A stretch of 64,000 nucleotides of DNA from an uncultured Acetatifactor sp. Its GTDB lineage: Bacteria > Bacillota > Clostridia > Lachnospirales > Lachnospiraceae. Positions 48,986 through 59,247 of this stretch are shown here, piece by piece. Made by a program: the position numbers and the translations under genes. The notes below the pieces were generated by a model that worked only from the letters and a program-made list of their open reading frames with translations, did not search any database and had not been told where the DNA came from. The stretch lies in the NCBI GenBank assembly GCA_934402375.1, contig CAKRUB010000013.1, positions 1 through 64,000 on the forward strand, written 5' to 3'. Every line of letters begins with the position of its first letter. Positions within the stretch are counted from its first letter, which is position 1.

Positions 48986-51900
48986 ATGAATATTTTCAGG
49001 TCAAAGAGAACAGACAAATTTTTTGCGATGTTTCTTGCGTGCAGTCTCATTGTCGGGATGCTGCCAATCAGTGCCTTTGCAAGCAACGGGAATGATTCTG
49101 CGGTCGGAGTGACCTCGGTGAGCCCGGGAGACAGTTCTTCGGTTTCAGACAATGACCCGGCGGAAGATAAGGTAGAGGTCAGTGTTTCCGTCTCGGGAAA
49201 CGGCAGCGTTACGCTTAACGACAGCGAGGAGACTTCCCTTGAGGTGGAAAAGGACAGTGAGGTTGCTCTCAAGGTGACACCGGAGGCGGGATATTATGTT
49301 AAGGCGGTCACGGTCGATGGCGAGGAGAGAACCTTATCCATCGCAAAGGGTGAGGGGTATCAGGAAGACATTACGGCAGCTGCAAATGTTTCGATTGAAG
49401 TTATTTTCGCAAAGATATGCGGTGTCCGTATATCGAAGGATGCTGTCGGGGGCAGCGTTACGCTGGATGGCGCGGACGTGGTGTCTAAGGACTATGACGA
49501 GGGAGGAACCGCACAGCTCGCGGTAACGGCGGAGAGCGGTTACTGGATTTCGGCGGTGACTGTCGGCGGTGTACCGCAGAACATCACGGATAAACAGAGC
49601 TTCGGCATGCAGATTGCGATAGATGGCATCGAGGAGGTCAGCGTTTCCTTCGTGAAGGTTTATACAGTGACCGTAAACGGCGGAACAAACGGAAGCGTGG
49701 TAACGAACCCGGAAGGCAATGGCGGAAGCGTCACAGTCAGCACCGGGACAAAGGTCACGGTAACGGCGACACCGGAGCAGAATTATCGCGTGGCTGAGGT
49801 GAAAATTAATTCCGTGCCCAGCGGTCAGATCAAGGGTGAAAACGACGAGAGCTTTACGACAGAGCTGACAGTGGATCAGGATTATGTCATCGAAGTTACT
49901 TTTGCACCGAATACCTTTGACATCACAGTAGAACCGGCAGAGAACGGTTCGGTGGTTGTGGATAAGACGAAGGTGGATTATGACAACAGTGTCAGCATCA
50001 CGGTAAAGCCGGAAGAAGGATATACGGTAGCTTCCATCACGGTGACAGGAACGGCGGAGACGAAGCCCGAGCTGACATGGACAGAGGAAGGCAGTTATCA
50101 CTGCGTAATTGAAAATATCACCGAAAATAAGACCATAAAAGTCGAATTTAAGACGCTGAGCACGGCGGCGCTTTCAGATTACTCCTTTAACGTGGCGGAG
50201 GCGCTGAGAAGTGAGGGATTGCTTTATGTGTTTGCCGACGGAACCGCTGTCGTATTCCGCACAGAGAAGGACGGCATCAGGATCAACGGGCAGAATGCAG
50301 ACGGTGCGGCGGAGAGTACACAGACCTGTACTCTGACAGAGACGACGGAAATTGAGAAGATCGAGTTGTTTTATCAGGCAGACGGCGAGGCTGTCAAGGC
50401 ATGGCATACCGTCTCCGATGTGACGAATGAGAAGCCGATTCAGATTGTGTATGACAAGACTGCCCCGAAGCTTGAGCTTGTGCCGGATGCGGCAAACGAG
50501 GCAGGTTACTATAACAGTGATCTTTCCGTACTGCTGAAGGCGGAGGATACCGGAGACTTCTCCGGCATTGCGTCCGTCGAGTACTGGGTTCTCTGTGACG
50601 GTAATAAGACACAGGCAGAGACAGTGGTATATACCTATACTGACGGTGAGGAAATTCTTGCCGAAAAGGAAATTGCCGTCGAGGTAAAGGCGGATGTCAA
50701 TGACAGCGACAATGTGGCTTTCTATGCGAAGGTTGTAGACCGCGCGGGAAATGAGACGACAGAGAAGGTTGAACTGAAGATTAACAGTACGAGACCGGTC
50801 GTGACGGTGGAAATGAAGGACACTGCACCACGTCATGCGGAAGCGGAGGAGTCCTATTACCAGAGCGAGCGGGTAGCAGTCATTACTATCAAGGATCGCA
50901 GCACGACCTTTGACGAGACTGCGGCGACAAAGGGTATTGTGATAACGACAAGGAATGCGGACGGCGAGGAGATCGCTGTGGCAAAGCCGGGTATCCTGTG
51001 GACGCATAATGGAGATGAGCACACAGCGGAGCTGCGGTTTGCTGCAGAGGCGCGTTACGAGTGGAACATAACTTATCAGAATAAGGCGGGACTTACAAAC
51101 GAGGGCGTTGCCGCGAACGGAGATGCGGTATTCCGGTTTACGATAGACAAGACCGCACCCGAGGCGACAATATCGATCGAACAGTCCGGCTGGAACAGGC
51201 TGCTTTCCGCAATAACCTTCGGTATCTGGAAGAATTATCCTGTGACCGCTGAAGTGACCGTGGCGGATGTGAATAATATTTCGCCCTGCCACGCGGTAGA
51301 GTACTGCAAGGCAGACGGTGAGACGGTTCTGACGGAAAGTGCGCTGGAGGCGCTTTACGCAGCGGGTAAATTCTCAGACACACCGATTACCGTCAGTGCC
51401 GACGAGCATTTTGTAATTTATGCGAGGGTGACGGATTATGCCGGAAATGCAAGGTATATCGGCACGAACGGAGTTGTTGTCGACTCGACGCTCCCGATCA
51501 TCACGCTGACGCCGGACGAAGCTAACGAGGCAGGCTTCTACAGTAATGACATTAATGTCAGAATTGATGTGGCAGAGACAACGAACGACGGCATTCATTA
51601 TTCCGGAATTAAGACGGTTACATACAAGGTGACGAAGGCAGATGCAGACGGCAGCGAGGAAATGACACAGAGCGGTACTCTCTATACCTTTGACGTTTCC
51701 GAGCCGGGCTTATCCGACCTGAAGAGGGAGTTTTCCGACACGATTACGGTTTCCGCAGCAATGAACAATGCGCCAAGGGTGAATGTTGAGGTCACAGTCA
51801 CGGACAACGCGGGAAATGTGAGCACTGAGTCCATAGAGCTGAAGGTCAACACAGTGGCACCGACCATCGAGATCCGCTTTGACGATAACGGTGGCATTGA

Positions 51901-54900
51901 GAGAGACGGGGCTACCTTCTTCCAGACAGGCAGAGTGGCAACAATCATTATCAACGACAGATATGATACGTTCAACCCCGAGGCGGCAACGGCGGGAATA
52001 CAGATCAGCGCGATGGATGCAGACGGAAACGAGGTAGCGCTGGACAAGGCGGCCATGATCAGTGAATGGAGCAACAACGGACAGGAGCACACCGCGACAG
52101 TGCGCTTTGACGTGGACGGCAATTATACATGGACGGCAGAATACACGAATCTGGCAGGGATAAAGAATACGGAGCCGCCTGTGTTGATTGGAACCGCACC
52201 GTTAAAATTCACGGTTGACACGACGCTTCCTGTCGGAGAGATTACGATCAACGACAACAAATGGGACGTGCTGTTAAATAAGCTTACCTTCGGACTGTAC
52301 AGCAAAATCAGGGCAGATGTCTCCGCAACATGGGGAGATGCGACGAGCCCGTGCGATGTGGAATACTTTAAAACCGCTGACACTGCCCCGAAGAACTATG
52401 ACGCACTTGACGCACTGCATGCACAGGGAGCATTTACGGCATACAGCGGTGCTTTCAGTGTTGACAGAGATGACAGCTTTGTCGTTTATCTGCGCGTGAC
52501 GGATTATGCCGGAAATTATATCTATGTATGCTCAAACGGTTATGTAGTGGATAAGACTGCGAGCTGGATCGGGCTGGAGCGTGTGGAACCGAATGCGAAC
52601 GGAATGTATGGAAGAGATTCGGATGTAAGGGTAGCGGTCAAGGTAGAGGACGCAGAGCCTTATTCGGGAATCGCGACAGTGGATTATCTGGTGTTCAGGA
52701 CGCGCGCCGACTATGAGACCTATAGGAATACTGCAGCAGAGTGCTGGACGCAGAGCGGAAATCTCTTCACTTTTCAGGCACAGGAGCCACTTTATGGGGA
52801 GCTGCAGAAGGAAGTCGAGAGAGTCATTTCCGTAGACAAGGAAAAGAACCATAGCCCGGAGGCGATTGTCTATGTCAGGGCGACGGATAATGCCGGAAAT
52901 GTCAGCGAACAGACAATCAGTCTGGACATCAATAATCTGGCGCCGGCTGTCAGCCTGACTTATGCGGGTACGGCAAATGAAGGGGCAGTGCCCGGGTACT
53001 ATACAAAGAGAACGGCAAACATCGTTATTACGGAAAACGGGCATTATTTTGATGCGGATGCGGCGACCGCGAGCATTCTGATCACTGCGGAGGACAGTAA
53101 CGGTGCAAATGTCGAAAACGCTTATAAGATCAGCGCGTGGGATACGGCGCAGAATCCGACGAATCCGGATGCATCTACCCACACAGCGACAATTTCCTTT
53201 GAGAGGGATGCAAATTATACGATTTCCGTGAACTATACGGACCGCGCCGGAAATACAAACGGTCAGGTCAATGTCAGCGGACAGGCAGCGCCCTTTCAGT
53301 TTACTGTGGATTCGACAAAGCCTGGCGGAACCGTCAAGGCAGTGTCCGACGAGGGACGGGAGACGGTATGGTCCGACCTGAGAAGCATGCTGACATACGG
53401 TTTCTGGTCGAACAGCAGGATTTCAGTGACTGGAACGGCGGAGGATGCGACCTCGCCGATTGCCCGCATAGAGTATTATAAAGTGATTGCGCAGAACCCC
53501 GGAGATAACACAACACCTCTGACGGAGGCGGAGCTGGATGCGGTGAGCGGATGGCAGCCACTCTCTACCGTGGAGATCGACAGGGACGAGCAGGCGGCGG
53601 TATATCTGAAGATAACTGATTATGCCGGAAACTATTCCTATGTCGGCACAAGCGGGCTGATTGTAGACAGACAGAGACCGATACAGGAGGTTGGAGCGCC
53701 CGCGATCAGCCTGAATGCAGACGGCGTGGCAAATGGTGTGAGCAACGGTAGTGTAGGCGTGTCTGTCTCGGTGAATGATCCGGTGGCAGGTGGAACCTAT
53801 TCGGGACTGAAGCAGGTGTCTTACAGGGTATATGACAGAGGCTCCGGTGGAGATGCAGCGACCCAGATGGGAATACTCTTTGATTATAACGACGCTGATC
53901 CCATGCAGAGCGGGCTTGTACAGTCGTGGAGCGGAGGAATCACGGTGGAAGCCGGCGTCAATAACAGTAACAGCATTGAGGTTGTTGTATTTGCTGTCGA
54001 TAACGCGGGCAATACTTCGGAATACAGCGCCTTTACCGCCATCGACACTACCGCACCGGTGATCAATGTCAGCTATGACAATAACACCGCGGAAAATAAT
54101 GGTTATTTCAAGGAAAACCGAACGGCAACGGTTGTCATAACGGAGCGTAACTTCCGCGCAGAGGACGTAAATATCCAGATTGTCAACAAGGATAACGGGG
54201 AAGTACCCGCCGTTTCGGGCTGGAGCAGATCGGGCGGCAGCGGCAACGGAGATAATACCACATGGACGGCGACAATTTCTTACCGGACGGACGGTGACTA
54301 TGAATTTGCAATCGCTTATACGGATCTGGCGGGAAATAAGAGTACACAGACTCTGTTTGAAAACGGTACGGTTGCACCGGAGGCATTTGTCATTGATAAG
54401 ACGCTTCCGACCGTGAACGTGACGTATGATAACAATTCGGCAGAGAACGGAAATTACTATAAGGAGGAGCGCACGGCGACCATCGTTGTCACGGAGCATA
54501 ACTTTGACCCGACTCTCGTTGACGTGATTGTGTCAGCAACGGACGACGGCGCGGCGATCACGGCACCGTCGGTTCGTGGCTGGACTAGCAGCGGAGACAG
54601 ACATACGGCGACAATCACCTATTCTGCGGACGGTTTCTATTCGTTTGATATTGCGATCCGGGATCAGGCGGGAAATGAGAGCGCGACGTTTGAAAGGCAG
54701 TCCTTCTATGTTGATAAGACAGCTCCCGGGCTTACCATTTCCGGTGTTGCAGACCGCTCCGCGAACAGCGGTGATGTCATTCCAGTAATCAGCTTTTCGG
54801 ATACGAACTTTGACGCTGACATGGTTGAGATCACGCTTGTCGGTGTGAACAGTGGCGAGGTGACATTCGACGGAGAGTACGAGAGCCAGCACAACGGAAG

Positions 54901-55831
54901 AGTATTTACCTTCGCAAACTTTGCAAAGACGAAGGAAATGGATGATATTTACACGCTGACCGTCACATTGACAGACAAGGCAGGAAACGTGACGACAGAA
55001 TCCATCAGCTTCTCAGTCAACCGTTTCGGCTCCACCTACGCGCTCAGCGAGGCTACAAAGAAGCTGAATAATACTTATGTGAGGACAGCGGAAGACGTTG
55101 TGCTTACCGAGATCAACGTGAACGAACTGAAAAATATCAAGGTGACGCTCTTTAAAAACAACGAGACAATCGTTCTTAAGGAGGGTACGGATTATCGGCT
55201 CGAGGTTGCGGGCGGAGATGAGGAGTGGTATCAGTACACCTATATTATTCTGGCAAAGAATTTTGAAGATGACGGCGTGTACCGACTTACGATACAGTCG
55301 GATGACAAGGCGGGGAACACTGCGAAGACGGATCAGGACACAAAGAATACAGAGATCAGCTTCGGCGTGGACAGCACTCTGCCCGTCATCAACATCAAGA
55401 ACCTCGAGAGCAGGACGACATATGCCGTTGATCCCCTGCCGGTGGAAATGACGATCAAGGATAACCTGAAGCTCGTGAAGGTTGTTGTCGAGCTGGATGG
55501 TGTGGAATTTAAGGTCTGGAGCGGCGAGGAACTCGAGGAGATCATCAGAAACGGCGGGAACTTCACCATTGACATCCCCGGAGATTCTACGGCTGCCCAC
55601 CAGATGATCGTCTATGCGGTCGATGCCGCAGGAAACGGCGAGAAGGTTGCAGGGGCAGATATCCCGGAAAACGTAGCGGCAATCAGCAATTTCTATGTAA
55701 CGACGAATGCATGGGTTCGCTACTATAACAACAAGGCGCTCTTCTTCGGAAGCATCGGCGGAGTGGTTGGTGTTGCCGGACTGGGCACAGCGCTTGTAGT
55801 TCTTAAGAGAAGAAAAATAAAAGAATCATAG
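48986..55831 (+). CDS. Giant repetitive surface protein with InlB-like and Ig-like modules
   Basis: GAGGAG is upstream of the ATG. Residues 1-32 are a signal peptide (LIVGMLPISAFA). Four InlB-like beta modules (about 60-390; e.g. VTPEAGYYVKAVTVDG, VKPEEGYTVASITVTG) are followed by three composite super-repeats of about 345-370 residues, each with Ig-like parts starting DKTAP/DSTLP/DKTAS, a second part with an RTATI or RVAVI strand, and a third with DYAGN. Further Ig-like modules continue to about 2240. A final membrane helix (FGSIGGVVGVAGLGTALVVL) and KRRKIKES tail anchor it. There is no LPxTG sortase motif. At 2281 residues it is probably an adhesin or stalk. It follows the kinase block without a terminator but with its own ribosome site. 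Confidence 0.85.
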   Translation: MNIFRSKRTDKFFAMFLACSLIVGMLPISAFASNGNDSAVGVTSVSPGDSSSVSDNDPAEDKVEVSVSVSGNGSVTLNDSEETSLEVEKDSEVALKVTPEAGYYVKAVTVDGEERTLSIAKGEGYQEDITAAANVSIEVIFAKICGVRISKDAVGGSVTLDGADVVSKDYDEGGTAQLAVTAESGYWISAVTVGGVPQNITDKQSFGMQIAIDGIEEVSVSFVKVYTVTVNGGTNGSVVTNPEGNGGSVTVSTGTKVTVTATPEQNYRVAEVKINSVPSGQIKGENDESFTTELTVDQDYVIEVTFAPNTFDITVEPAENGSVVVDKTKVDYDNSVSITVKPEEGYTVASITVTGTAETKPELTWTEEGSYHCVIENITENKTIKVEFKTLSTAALSDYSFNVAEALRSEGLLYVFADGTAVVFRTEKDGIRINGQNADGAAESTQTCTLTETTEIEKIELFYQADGEAVKAWHTVSDVTNEKPIQIVYDKTAPKLELVPDAANEAGYYNSDLSVLLKAEDTGDFSGIASVEYWVLCDGNKTQAETVVYTYTDGEEILAEKEIAVEVKADVNDSDNVAFYAKVVDRAGNETTEKVELKINSTRPVVTVEMKDTAPRHAEAEESYYQSERVAVITIKDRSTTFDETAATKGIVITTRNADGEEIAVAKPGILWTHNGDEHTAELRFAAEARYEWNITYQNKAGLTNEGVAANGDAVFRFTIDKTAPEATISIEQSGWNRLLSAITFGIWKNYPVTAEVTVADVNNISPCHAVEYCKADGETVLTESALEALYAAGKFSDTPITVSADEHFVIYARVTDYAGNARYIGTNGVVVDSTLPIITLTPDEANEAGFYSNDINVRIDVAETTNDGIHYSGIKTVTYKVTKADADGSEEMTQSGTLYTFDVSEPGLSDLKREFSDTITVSAAMNNAPRVNVEVTVTDNAGNVSTESIELKVNTVAPTIEIRFDDNGGIERDGATFFQTGRVATIIINDRYDTFNPEAATAGIQISAMDADGNEVALDKAAMISEWSNNGQEHTATVRFDVDGNYTWTAEYTNLAGIKNTEPPVLIGTAPLKFTVDTTLPVGEITINDNKWDVLLNKLTFGLYSKIRADVSATWGDATSPCDVEYFKTADTAPKNYDALDALHAQGAFTAYSGAFSVDRDDSFVVYLRVTDYAGNYIYVCSNGYVVDKTASWIGLERVEPNANGMYGRDSDVRVAVKVEDAEPYSGIATVDYLVFRTRADYETYRNTAAECWTQSGNLFTFQAQEPLYGELQKEVERVISVDKEKNHSPEAIVYVRATDNAGNVSEQTISLDINNLAPAVSLTYAGTANEGAVPGYYTKRTANIVITENGHYFDADAATASILITAEDSNGANVENAYKISAWDTAQNPTNPDASTHTATISFERDANYTISVNYTDRAGNTNGQVNVSGQAAPFQFTVDSTKPGGTVKAVSDEGRETVWSDLRSMLTYGFWSNSRISVTGTAEDATSPIARIEYYKVIAQNPGDNTTPLTEAELDAVSGWQPLSTVEIDRDEQAAVYLKITDYAGNYSYVGTSGLIVDRQRPIQEVGAPAISLNADGVANGVSNGSVGVSVSVNDPVAGGTYSGLKQVSYRVYDRGSGGDAATQMGILFDYNDADPMQSGLVQSWSGGITVEAGVNNSNSIEVVVFAVDNAGNTSEYSAFTAIDTTAPVINVSYDNNTAENNGYFKENRTATVVITERNFRAEDVNIQIVNKDNGEVPAVSGWSRSGGSGNGDNTTWTATISYRTDGDYEFAIAYTDLAGNKSTQTLFENGTVAPEAFVIDKTLPTVNVTYDNNSAENGNYYKEERTATIVVTEHNFDPTLVDVIVSATDDGAAITAPSVRGWTSSGDRHTATITYSADGFYSFDIAIRDQAGNESATFERQSFYVDKTAPGLTISGVADRSANSGDVIPVISFSDTNFDADMVEITLVGVNSGEVTFDGEYESQHNGRVFTFANFAKTKEMDDIYTLTVTLTDKAGNVTTESISFSVNRFGSTYALSEATKKLNNTYVRTAEDVVLTEINVNELKNIKVTLFKNNETIVLKEGTDYRLEVAGGDEEWYQYTYIILAKNFEDDGVYRLTIQSDDKAGNTAKTDQDTKNTEISFGVDSTLPVINIKNLESRTTYAVDPLPVEMTIKDNLKLVKVVVELDGVEFKVWSGEELEEIIRNGGNFTIDIPGDSTAAHQMIVYAVDAAGNGEKVAGADIPENVAAISNFYVTTNAWVRYYNNKALFFGSIGGVVGVAGLGTALVVLKRRKIKES
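50452..53665 (+). repeat. Three composite super-repeats within the giant surface protein gene
   Basis: Units of roughly 1030-1115 bases begin near 50452, 51481 and 52551, each starting at an aspartate-(Lys/Ser)-(Thr) junction such as YDKTAPKLEL, VDSTLPIITL or VDKTASWIGL. A partial fourth unit begins near 53666. The DNA copies are diverged, so they are old duplications. Confidence 0.7.
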
Positions 55832-55848
55832 GAGATCTGATTTTGCCT

Positions 55849-55885
55849 GAGCCGGCTCTGCTTCTTACGACAGGGCCGGCTCTTT
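55849..55885 (+). terminator. Rho-independent terminator after the giant surface protein gene
   Basis: GAGCCGGC (55849-55856) pairs with GCCGGCTC (55875-55882), followed by TTT. It closes the long + strand gene run from the Tad promoter. Confidence 0.75.
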
Positions 55886-55906
55886 CGGTCAGATCGGGCA
55901 GAGAAA

Positions 55907-57319
55907 ATGAAGATAAGATGTTGGCTGAAAAATACCTTACCGTATCTTGTGCTTGCTGTCATTCTGAGCGTTCTGTTTACAAAGCCGCTTGGAAGCATCG
56001 GGGACGAATTATGGAATTATAATTTTGCGCGGAATATCCTGCACGGCAGAATGCCGTATCGGGATTTCAACATGCTGCAAACGCCTGCGTCGGCGTATCT
56101 GTCAGCTTTTTTTCTGTTGCTGTTGGGAGACGGACTTCTGCAGTTCCGGTTCATTGGGCTCTGCCTTGGTGTTCTTTGCTTCGGTATGCTGTTTACTGTC
56201 GGAAAAGAGATTGTCAGGGATGCACTGATTCCGTTCCTGACGGCTGTATTCAGCGCAATCGTATTCACTATTATCTGGGAATATGATTACAACCATCTGA
56301 ATCTTGTTCTGATTCTCTTCATCATGTGGCTGGAAATCCGGCATTCTGAGCGGGATGCCATTGGTCTGCTATACGGTCTGCTTCCGATTGTCAAACAGAG
56401 CACAGGCGGTGTGCTGCTTTTGCTTTGGGCAGGATTTTGCGCGATTGATTTCCGAAGGAACAGGGATTTGAGGGTTCTGCTGAAGAGGCTGGGCTGTTCG
56501 TGCATTCCGGGAGCAGTGTTTGGGATTGGGCTGCTATGTACAGGGTGCTTTGGCAGCTTCTGGGATTACGCCGTTCGCGGAGTCGGCACCTTCCGGCACA
56601 GGTCGACCTATTTTGCTTATCTGCTTTCTTCGCCGCTATGCTTCGCAGTGGGAGCGGTTCCTGTGCTGGTGACGATCCTCAGCCTGTGGGTAATCCGCTA
56701 TAACCGTGGGCGTGTGGAGAGGCGTCTGCATCTGCGGTTGCTGCTGATCAGTCTTGCGGGAGCGGTCGTGGCATATCCGGTCTGCGACACCATGCACATT
56801 TTGGCAGCGGATGTACCGTTTCTGGTCTGCTGGTTCTGCTGTCTGAAAGAGAGAAAATTTACGAAAAGGGAGAGGGCGGTCTGCGTCGCAGTTGTAATGG
56901 CGGTCACGGGATTTCTTGCCGTCGATGTCTTTCGGGGACTGGACGGATGCAAAATGAGCGGACTGAGGCATTTTGAAGGAATCCCTGTTTCACCAGAGCT
57001 GGAGCAGACGATAGAGGCGGTGGACGACTATATTCTGGAGTGCGGGCGGAAGGGGCAGAGGGTTGTGATTGCAAACGAGGCTGCGACACTGTTTGTCATC
57101 CCGATAGATTGTTATAACGGAGATTTCGACATGCTGCTGGCGGGAAATCACGGCACGAAGAGCGTTGAAGAGCTTCTGGAAGATGAGACGGCATATTATC
57201 TGGTAATCAGGGATGAAACGTATTCTCTGCCGCAGGCGCACCGGGAGCTTGTGCACTACATAAAAGAAAACTATACAAAGATAGACGAAATGGGGAATTT
57301 TGATGTTTATAAAAAATAA
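55907..57319 (+). CDS. Polytopic membrane protein, GT-C glycosyltransferase-like
   Basis: The 470-residue product has about ten membrane segments (first LPYLVLAVILSVLFTKPL), then a hydrophilic C-terminal part (about 360-470; KGQRVVIANEAATLFVIPID). Near the N-terminus GDELWNYNFARNILHGRMPYRD resembles the conserved loop of GT-C/PMT-type sugar transferases, where an acidic pair binds the lipid-sugar donor. The start codon has only a weak ribosome site (AGAGAA). It overlaps the next gene by 17 bases and the two form a pair. A role in modifying surface sugars or the adhesin upstream is inference. Confidence 0.6.
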   Translation: MKIRCWLKNTLPYLVLAVILSVLFTKPLGSIGDELWNYNFARNILHGRMPYRDFNMLQTPASAYLSAFFLLLLGDGLLQFRFIGLCLGVLCFGMLFTVGKEIVRDALIPFLTAVFSAIVFTIIWEYDYNHLNLVLILFIMWLEIRHSERDAIGLLYGLLPIVKQSTGGVLLLLWAGFCAIDFRRNRDLRVLLKRLGCSCIPGAVFGIGLLCTGCFGSFWDYAVRGVGTFRHRSTYFAYLLSSPLCFAVGAVPVLVTILSLWVIRYNRGRVERRLHLRLLLISLAGAVVAYPVCDTMHILAADVPFLVCWFCCLKERKFTKRERAVCVAVVMAVTGFLAVDVFRGLDGCKMSGLRHFEGIPVSPELEQTIEAVDDYILECGRKGQRVVIANEAATLFVIPIDCYNGDFDMLLAGNHGTKSVEELLEDETAYYLVIRDETYSLPQAHRELVHYIKENYTKIDEMGNFDVYKK

Positions 57320-58805
57320 CGGACGCGCTGTGGACAGAATTGTCTGTATTCTGATAGGGGAAGCCATGCTGGCGGTGCTGCTGTATTGCTTTTCCGATGG
57401 TATTTCGGGGAATGACTTCTGGTGGCACGTCAAGGTGGGGGAGTGGATTGTGACGCACGGAAGCGTGCCGACCACAGATATTTTTTCCTGGATAGGACAG
57501 CAACATCACATACCGTGGACAGCGCACGAATGGCTTTCGGAGGTTTTGTTTTATCTGATTTACAGAAGCTGCGGGCAGATCGGAATTTACCTGTTGTCAA
57601 TCGGACTTGCCGGTCTGATGGCGGTGCTGTTGATGCTTCAGGCGGGGGAGAGGGTGGCGAAGAACTTTCTGTTCAGCGGGCTCTTTTTTACATTGTTCAC
57701 GGTTCTGACCAGTCTGTTCTTTTATGGACGACCACAGATTTTCGGCTTTTTCCTGTTGTTTGCCGAATTAAAGCTCCTGTATGGGTATATGGAGGATGCC
57801 TCCGCCAGATCAGTCTTTTTAATCCCCCTGATCACCTGCCTTTGGAGTAATCTCCACGGTGGATCGTCATGTCTTTCCTATATGCTGTGCGTCTTGTTCC
57901 TGATTGCCTCGGCATTCCGGTTCCGGCTGGGACGAATCTACAGCGAGCGCAAAACAAAGGGGCAGATCTGTAAGCTGCTGTTGGTGACGGTCTTAAGCAT
58001 AGCGGGCATCATGGTGAATCCGATAGGGTACAGGGCGCTGGTCTACCCTTATATCAATATCGGTAATACGCTTCAGATGTCGGTGATCAGTGAGTGGCAG
58101 GTGCCGGATGCAAAGAACATAGGCCATCTGGTTCTGTATTTTCTGCCTATCGTTTTAATGTCGGCGGGATTCTTTACCGAGACAAAGAAAATCCGCCTAA
58201 TCGATCTTATGGTGATGGGCTTCTTTGTCCTGCTTTTTATGCGAAGCTCGAGATTTATTGTCCTATGGTACATTGCGGCGACGTTTTATGCGTTTGACTA
58301 CCTTCCGACGTGCAGGATGAAGGAGCTGACAAAGCGGTTTGAGAAGGGCTTCTGCGTCATAGGTATATTGCTGTTATTGGTGCCGATTGGCTTTGGTCTA
58401 TACAGCATTTATACAAAAGCAGCGAGCGGAAAGATGATTTCCACGGCATTGTCCGAGGAGATGACAGCCTGCATCAAGGAGGCGGAGCCGCAGCGTATCT
58501 TTAATGACTACAATGTGGGAGAGACCTTGATCTATCATGACATACCGGTCTTCTTTGATGCCCGGGCGGACCTGTATGCCGCCGAGCATATTTTTGAGGA
58601 CGGTATCAGTCTGCTGCTTCTCGTACAGTGCAACACGGAGCGCGGAGGTGAATTTGTGAACCCGGAGGAACTGATAGAGCAGTATGGATTTGACGGGTTT
58701 GTTGTCCTGAAATCCAGACCACTGTATGCATATATGATGAGCCATCCTGAGTGGTACGAGCTGGTTTTTGAAGATGAAACGGCGGGGTACATGGTAAACC
58801 GGTGA
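57303..58805 (+). CDS. Polytopic membrane protein with a WWH motif (GT-C-like)
   Basis: ATG 57303 lies inside the end of the preceding gene with GGGG upstream. The 500-residue protein has about ten membrane segments and a first outer loop NDFWWHVKVGEWIVTHG ... VPTTDIFSW ... AHEWLSEVLFY, a signature shared by a family of uncharacterised membrane proteins resembling PMT/GT-C glycosyltransferases. A hydrophilic C-terminal domain (about 395-500) follows (FNDYNVGETLIYHDIPVFFD). It is co-translated with its neighbour and probably works with it on a polyprenyl-linked sugar. Function not established. Confidence 0.6.
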   Translation: MFIKNNGRAVDRIVCILIGEAMLAVLLYCFSDGISGNDFWWHVKVGEWIVTHGSVPTTDIFSWIGQQHHIPWTAHEWLSEVLFYLIYRSCGQIGIYLLSIGLAGLMAVLLMLQAGERVAKNFLFSGLFFTLFTVLTSLFFYGRPQIFGFFLLFAELKLLYGYMEDASARSVFLIPLITCLWSNLHGGSSCLSYMLCVLFLIASAFRFRLGRIYSERKTKGQICKLLLVTVLSIAGIMVNPIGYRALVYPYINIGNTLQMSVISEWQVPDAKNIGHLVLYFLPIVLMSAGFFTETKKIRLIDLMVMGFFVLLFMRSSRFIVLWYIAATFYAFDYLPTCRMKELTKRFEKGFCVIGILLLLVPIGFGLYSIYTKAASGKMISTALSEEMTACIKEAEPQRIFNDYNVGETLIYHDIPVFFDARADLYAAEHIFEDGISLLLLVQCNTERGGEFVNPEELIEQYGFDGFVVLKSRPLYAYMMSHPEWYELVFEDETAGYMVNR

Positions 58806-58824
58806 AGTGACCTTACTGGTTTTT
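58797..58824 (+). terminator. Possible weak terminator before the fab operon
   Basis: AACCGGT (58797-58803) can pair with ACTGGTT (58815-58821) with one G-U pair, followed by TTTT. Short stem; low confidence. Confidence 0.35.
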
Positions 58825-58837
58825 GAAAATTTCCCCA

Positions 58838-58866
58838 TTGACATTTTCAGCACGCTATAGTATATT
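58838..58866 (+). promoter_or_regulatory. SigA promoter of the fatty acid synthesis operon
   Basis: TTGACA (58838-58843), exactly 17 bases, TATATT (58861-58866). Confidence 0.85.
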
Positions 58867-58878
58867 GCACATAAATAC

Positions 58879-58909
58879 TTTGATAATCAAAATATTCGAC
58901 TTTCAAAGT
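58879..58909. promoter_or_regulatory. FabT-type operator and a second palindrome after the fab promoter
   Basis: TTTGATAATCAAA at 58879-58891 is a perfect palindrome with 6-base arms and a single central base, matching the known FabT box core (TTTGATTATCAAA). ACTTTCAAAGT at 58899-58909 is a second perfect palindrome. Both lie in the leader after the -10 box, where a MarR-family FabT repressor charged with acyl-ACP could block the operon. Confidence 0.75.
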
Positions 58910-58937
58910 AAAATATGACGAAAACAGAAAGGAAATC

Positions 58938-59183
58938 ATGAAAATGTTAGAGAGAGTAAAAGAGATTATGGAGGAGCAGTTCAATCTGGAGGATGTGGAG
59001 ATCACGGAGGCGACCCGTTTTAAGGAGGATCTGAATGTAGACTCCCTGGATCTGTTTGAACTGGTTATGGCATTCGAGGAGGAGTACGGTGTGGAAATTC
59101 CGTCGGAGGAGCTGGAAGGCATGATCACAGTCGGGGATGTCATCGCCTACATGCAGAATCACGGCGCTGACGTGGCGGATTAA
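58938..59183 (+). CDS. acpP: Acyl carrier protein
   Basis: AAAGGA precedes the ATG; a second ATG six bases later is also possible. The 81-residue acidic protein has Ser36 in the DSLD motif, the site of the phosphopantetheine arm, followed by LFELVMAFEEEYGVEIP. It carries growing acyl chains in fatty acid synthesis and is the first gene of the operon, directly under the FabT-type operator. Confidence 0.97.
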   Translation: MKMLERVKEIMEEQFNLEDVEITEATRFKEDLNVDSLDLFELVMAFEEEYGVEIPSEELEGMITVGDVIAYMQNHGADVAD

Positions 59184-59247
59184 AGGCTTCGTCACTTGTG
59201 GAACCATAAGTTGTGCAAATATCCAACAGGTAAGGAGCAGAGAGAAG

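Noticed and set aside
55700..55831. Sortase (LPxTG) anchor on the giant surface protein
   Set aside because: The C-terminus has a membrane helix and basic tail but no LPxTG-like motif before it.
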